Shown here: positions 5,087-5,759 of the stretch, one piece after another
How positions within the stretch are numbered: the stretch's first letter is position 1
How the letters are laid out: every line of letters begins with the position of its first letter
From: JBAZYK01 sp964582265
Lineage (GTDB): Bacteria > Patescibacteriota > Gracilibacteria > UBA1369
Assembly (NCBI GenBank): GCA_964582265.1
Contig: CAZOQT010000050.1
Span: 1-5,759, forward strand
Direction: 5' to 3'
Length of the DNA: 5,759 bases
Program-made: the position numbers and the translations under genes
The notes under the pieces: generated by a model
What the model was told of the DNA's origin: nothing
Database searches by the model: none
What the model saw: only the letters and a program-made list of their open reading frames with translations

Positions 5087-5683
5087 ATGAAAACAAAAAA
5101 AACCGCATTTATTATAGGCCTAAGCACGCTTACGGTCCTTGTTCTCTCTGCATGTAGTTTTGGTGGAAACACGAACCCTAAAGTTACTGTTGACGAAAAA
5201 AGCCGTCGCATTGACGATTCAGCTTACGCTTTTAACGTGATTATTCCCCGCGAATGGGACATCATTGAAAAGAAAGATTTTACAAAAGAAGTCCCAGCAA
5301 ACACGGAAATTGCTTTTAGAAACAATATAAAAAACGAAGATTTCACTGCAAATGTAAGTATTTTAAAAAACCCTTTACAAAAAACCCGAGAAACGCTTGA
5401 ATATGCAAAGCAGGTAATTGCAGCAGAAAAAACTGGACTATACAATTACAAAGAGATCAAAAGGGATACATATCAAATCTCTATTGCAAACAACAAAGCG
5501 GATACGTACATAACTTATTTTGAAGGAGCACAGAACCCCACAGACGATGTAGTAAAATACGTCCAAACCTATGCAGTTCAAGGCAATAATGCATACGTTG
5601 TAACTGGTTCCTACTCCACCAAAGAAAGTGATACAAACGCAAAAGTAGTAGAAGCAATAATCAAATCGTTTTCTTTAAAATAG
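5087..5683 (+). CDS. predicted lipoprotein with PsbP/DUF1795-like domain
   Basis: This is a 198-residue exported lipoprotein. It has a lysine-rich start (MKTKK), a hydrophobic segment at 7-20 and a lipobox LSAC ending at Cys23, the expected site of lipid attachment and signal peptidase II cleavage. After a short polar linker (24-44), the body from about 46 to 198 resembles the PsbP / DUF1795 fold: it opens with YAFNVIIPREWDI (47-59) and closes with an AYVVTGSYSTKESD strand and a final amphipathic helix ending IIKSFSLK. Such proteins sit on the outer face of the cytoplasmic membrane in monoderms, and most have no defined function. No catalytic motif is visible. The start at 5087 is set by the signal peptide. 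Expression is from its own promoter, and tRNA-Leu follows 23 bp downstream. Confidence 0.85.
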   Translation: MKTKKTAFIIGLSTLTVLVLSACSFGGNTNPKVTVDEKSRRIDDSAYAFNVIIPREWDIIEKKDFTKEVPANTEIAFRNNIKNEDFTANVSILKNPLQKTRETLEYAKQVIAAEKTGLYNYKEIKRDTYQISIANNKADTYITYFEGAQNPTDDVVKYVQTYAVQGNNAYVVTGSYSTKESDTNAKVVEAIIKSFSLK

Positions 5684-5706
5684 AACCTTAAGTGGTTCAA
5701 TGGCAT

Positions 5707-5759
5707 GCCGAGGTGGTGGAATTGGTAGACACGCGGGACTTAAAATCCCGTGGTAGCAA
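5707..5759 (+). tRNA. trnL: tRNA-Leu (anticodon UAA), 5' part (partial)
   Basis: GCCGAGG (5707-5713) is the 5' acceptor strand, followed by a D-arm with GGTAGACAC typical of leucine tRNAs. The anticodon stem CGGGA/TCCCG (5734-5738 with 5746-5750) holds the loop CTTAAAA, with anticodon TAA at 5741-5743, which reads UUA codons. After the stem the variable arm begins, and the window ends at 5759. The missing half (long variable arm, T-arm, 3' acceptor) lies outside. Confidence 0.95.

Noticed and set aside
5061..5090. Nine-codon frame (ATGTCC...TTATGA) whose stop overlaps the lipoprotein start, downstream of GGAAGGAG
   Set aside because: Its ATG overlaps the -10 box, so it lies upstream of the predicted transcript start, and the SD-like string is about 30 nt away. 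A leader peptide is therefore unlikely.
4966..5157. Plus-strand frame of 63 codons between the McsA-like gene and the lipoprotein
   Set aside because: It overlaps the ends of both genes and runs through a good promoter. Its product is low-complexity and has no recognisable features.
5683..5698. Hairpin GAACC-TTAAGT-GGTTC after the lipoprotein gene as a terminator
   Set aside because: The stem is only 5 bp and has no T-run, so it is too weak to call. Read-through into tRNA-Leu remains possible.

Overview
The window looks like chromosomal DNA from an AT-rich bacterium that uses the standard code: TGA ends one gene here, so it is not reassigned to Gly. The left edge carries the 5' third or so of a divergent 16S rRNA gene. 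Its opening resembles uncultivated lineages of the Candidate Phyla Radiation / Patescibacteria more than model phyla, and it has one mismatch to the universal 27F primer site. That placement is inferred from memory of 16S signatures and was not tested by phylogeny. None of the six protein genes has a Shine-Dalgarno sequence at normal distance. There is no sign of a phage, transposon or CRISPR array.

Layout, left to right: (1) about 1-337, minus strand, the 5' part of 16S rRNA, cut by the window edge. (2) 338-783, the rRNA leader and a divergent control region. On the minus strand it holds a strong sigma70-type rRNA promoter, a boxB-like hairpin, a near-consensus boxA and four leader hairpins; on the plus strand it holds the clpP promoter. 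(3) 784-1443, clpP, with all three catalytic residues. (4) A bidirectional terminator whose right arm contains the stop codon of the converging gene. (5) 1491-3379, minus strand, two tandem RimK-like ATP-grasp ligase paralogues that overlap by ATGA. (6) 3498-4520, plus strand, transcribed divergently from the ligases: a P-loop protein resembling DUF1611/DgcN proteins, with an N-terminal domain I do not recognise. (7) 4596-4997, a short McsA-like protein with an N-terminal four-Cys zinc module and a C-terminal UVR motif. (8) 5087-5683, a lipoprotein with a PsbP/DUF1795-like body. (9) 5707 to the right edge, the 5' part of tRNA-Leu(UAA).

How the genes may work together: ClpP and the McsA-like protein both belong to Clp protease proteostasis, but they are not in one operon here. 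The two ligases and the divergent P-loop protein are the most interesting group. RimK-type enzymes join amino acids, typically glutamate, to a carboxylate in an ATP-dependent reaction, and DUF1611/DgcN proteins are linked to D-glutamate metabolism. A small pathway that makes or modifies a glutamyl or other peptide-like compound is a reasonable but unproven hypothesis. The upstream ligase has changes in its glycine-rich loop and after its metal-binding ELN motif, suggesting that it has diverged in activity from its twin. Most plus-strand genes have their own promoter, so the plus side reads as single-gene units.
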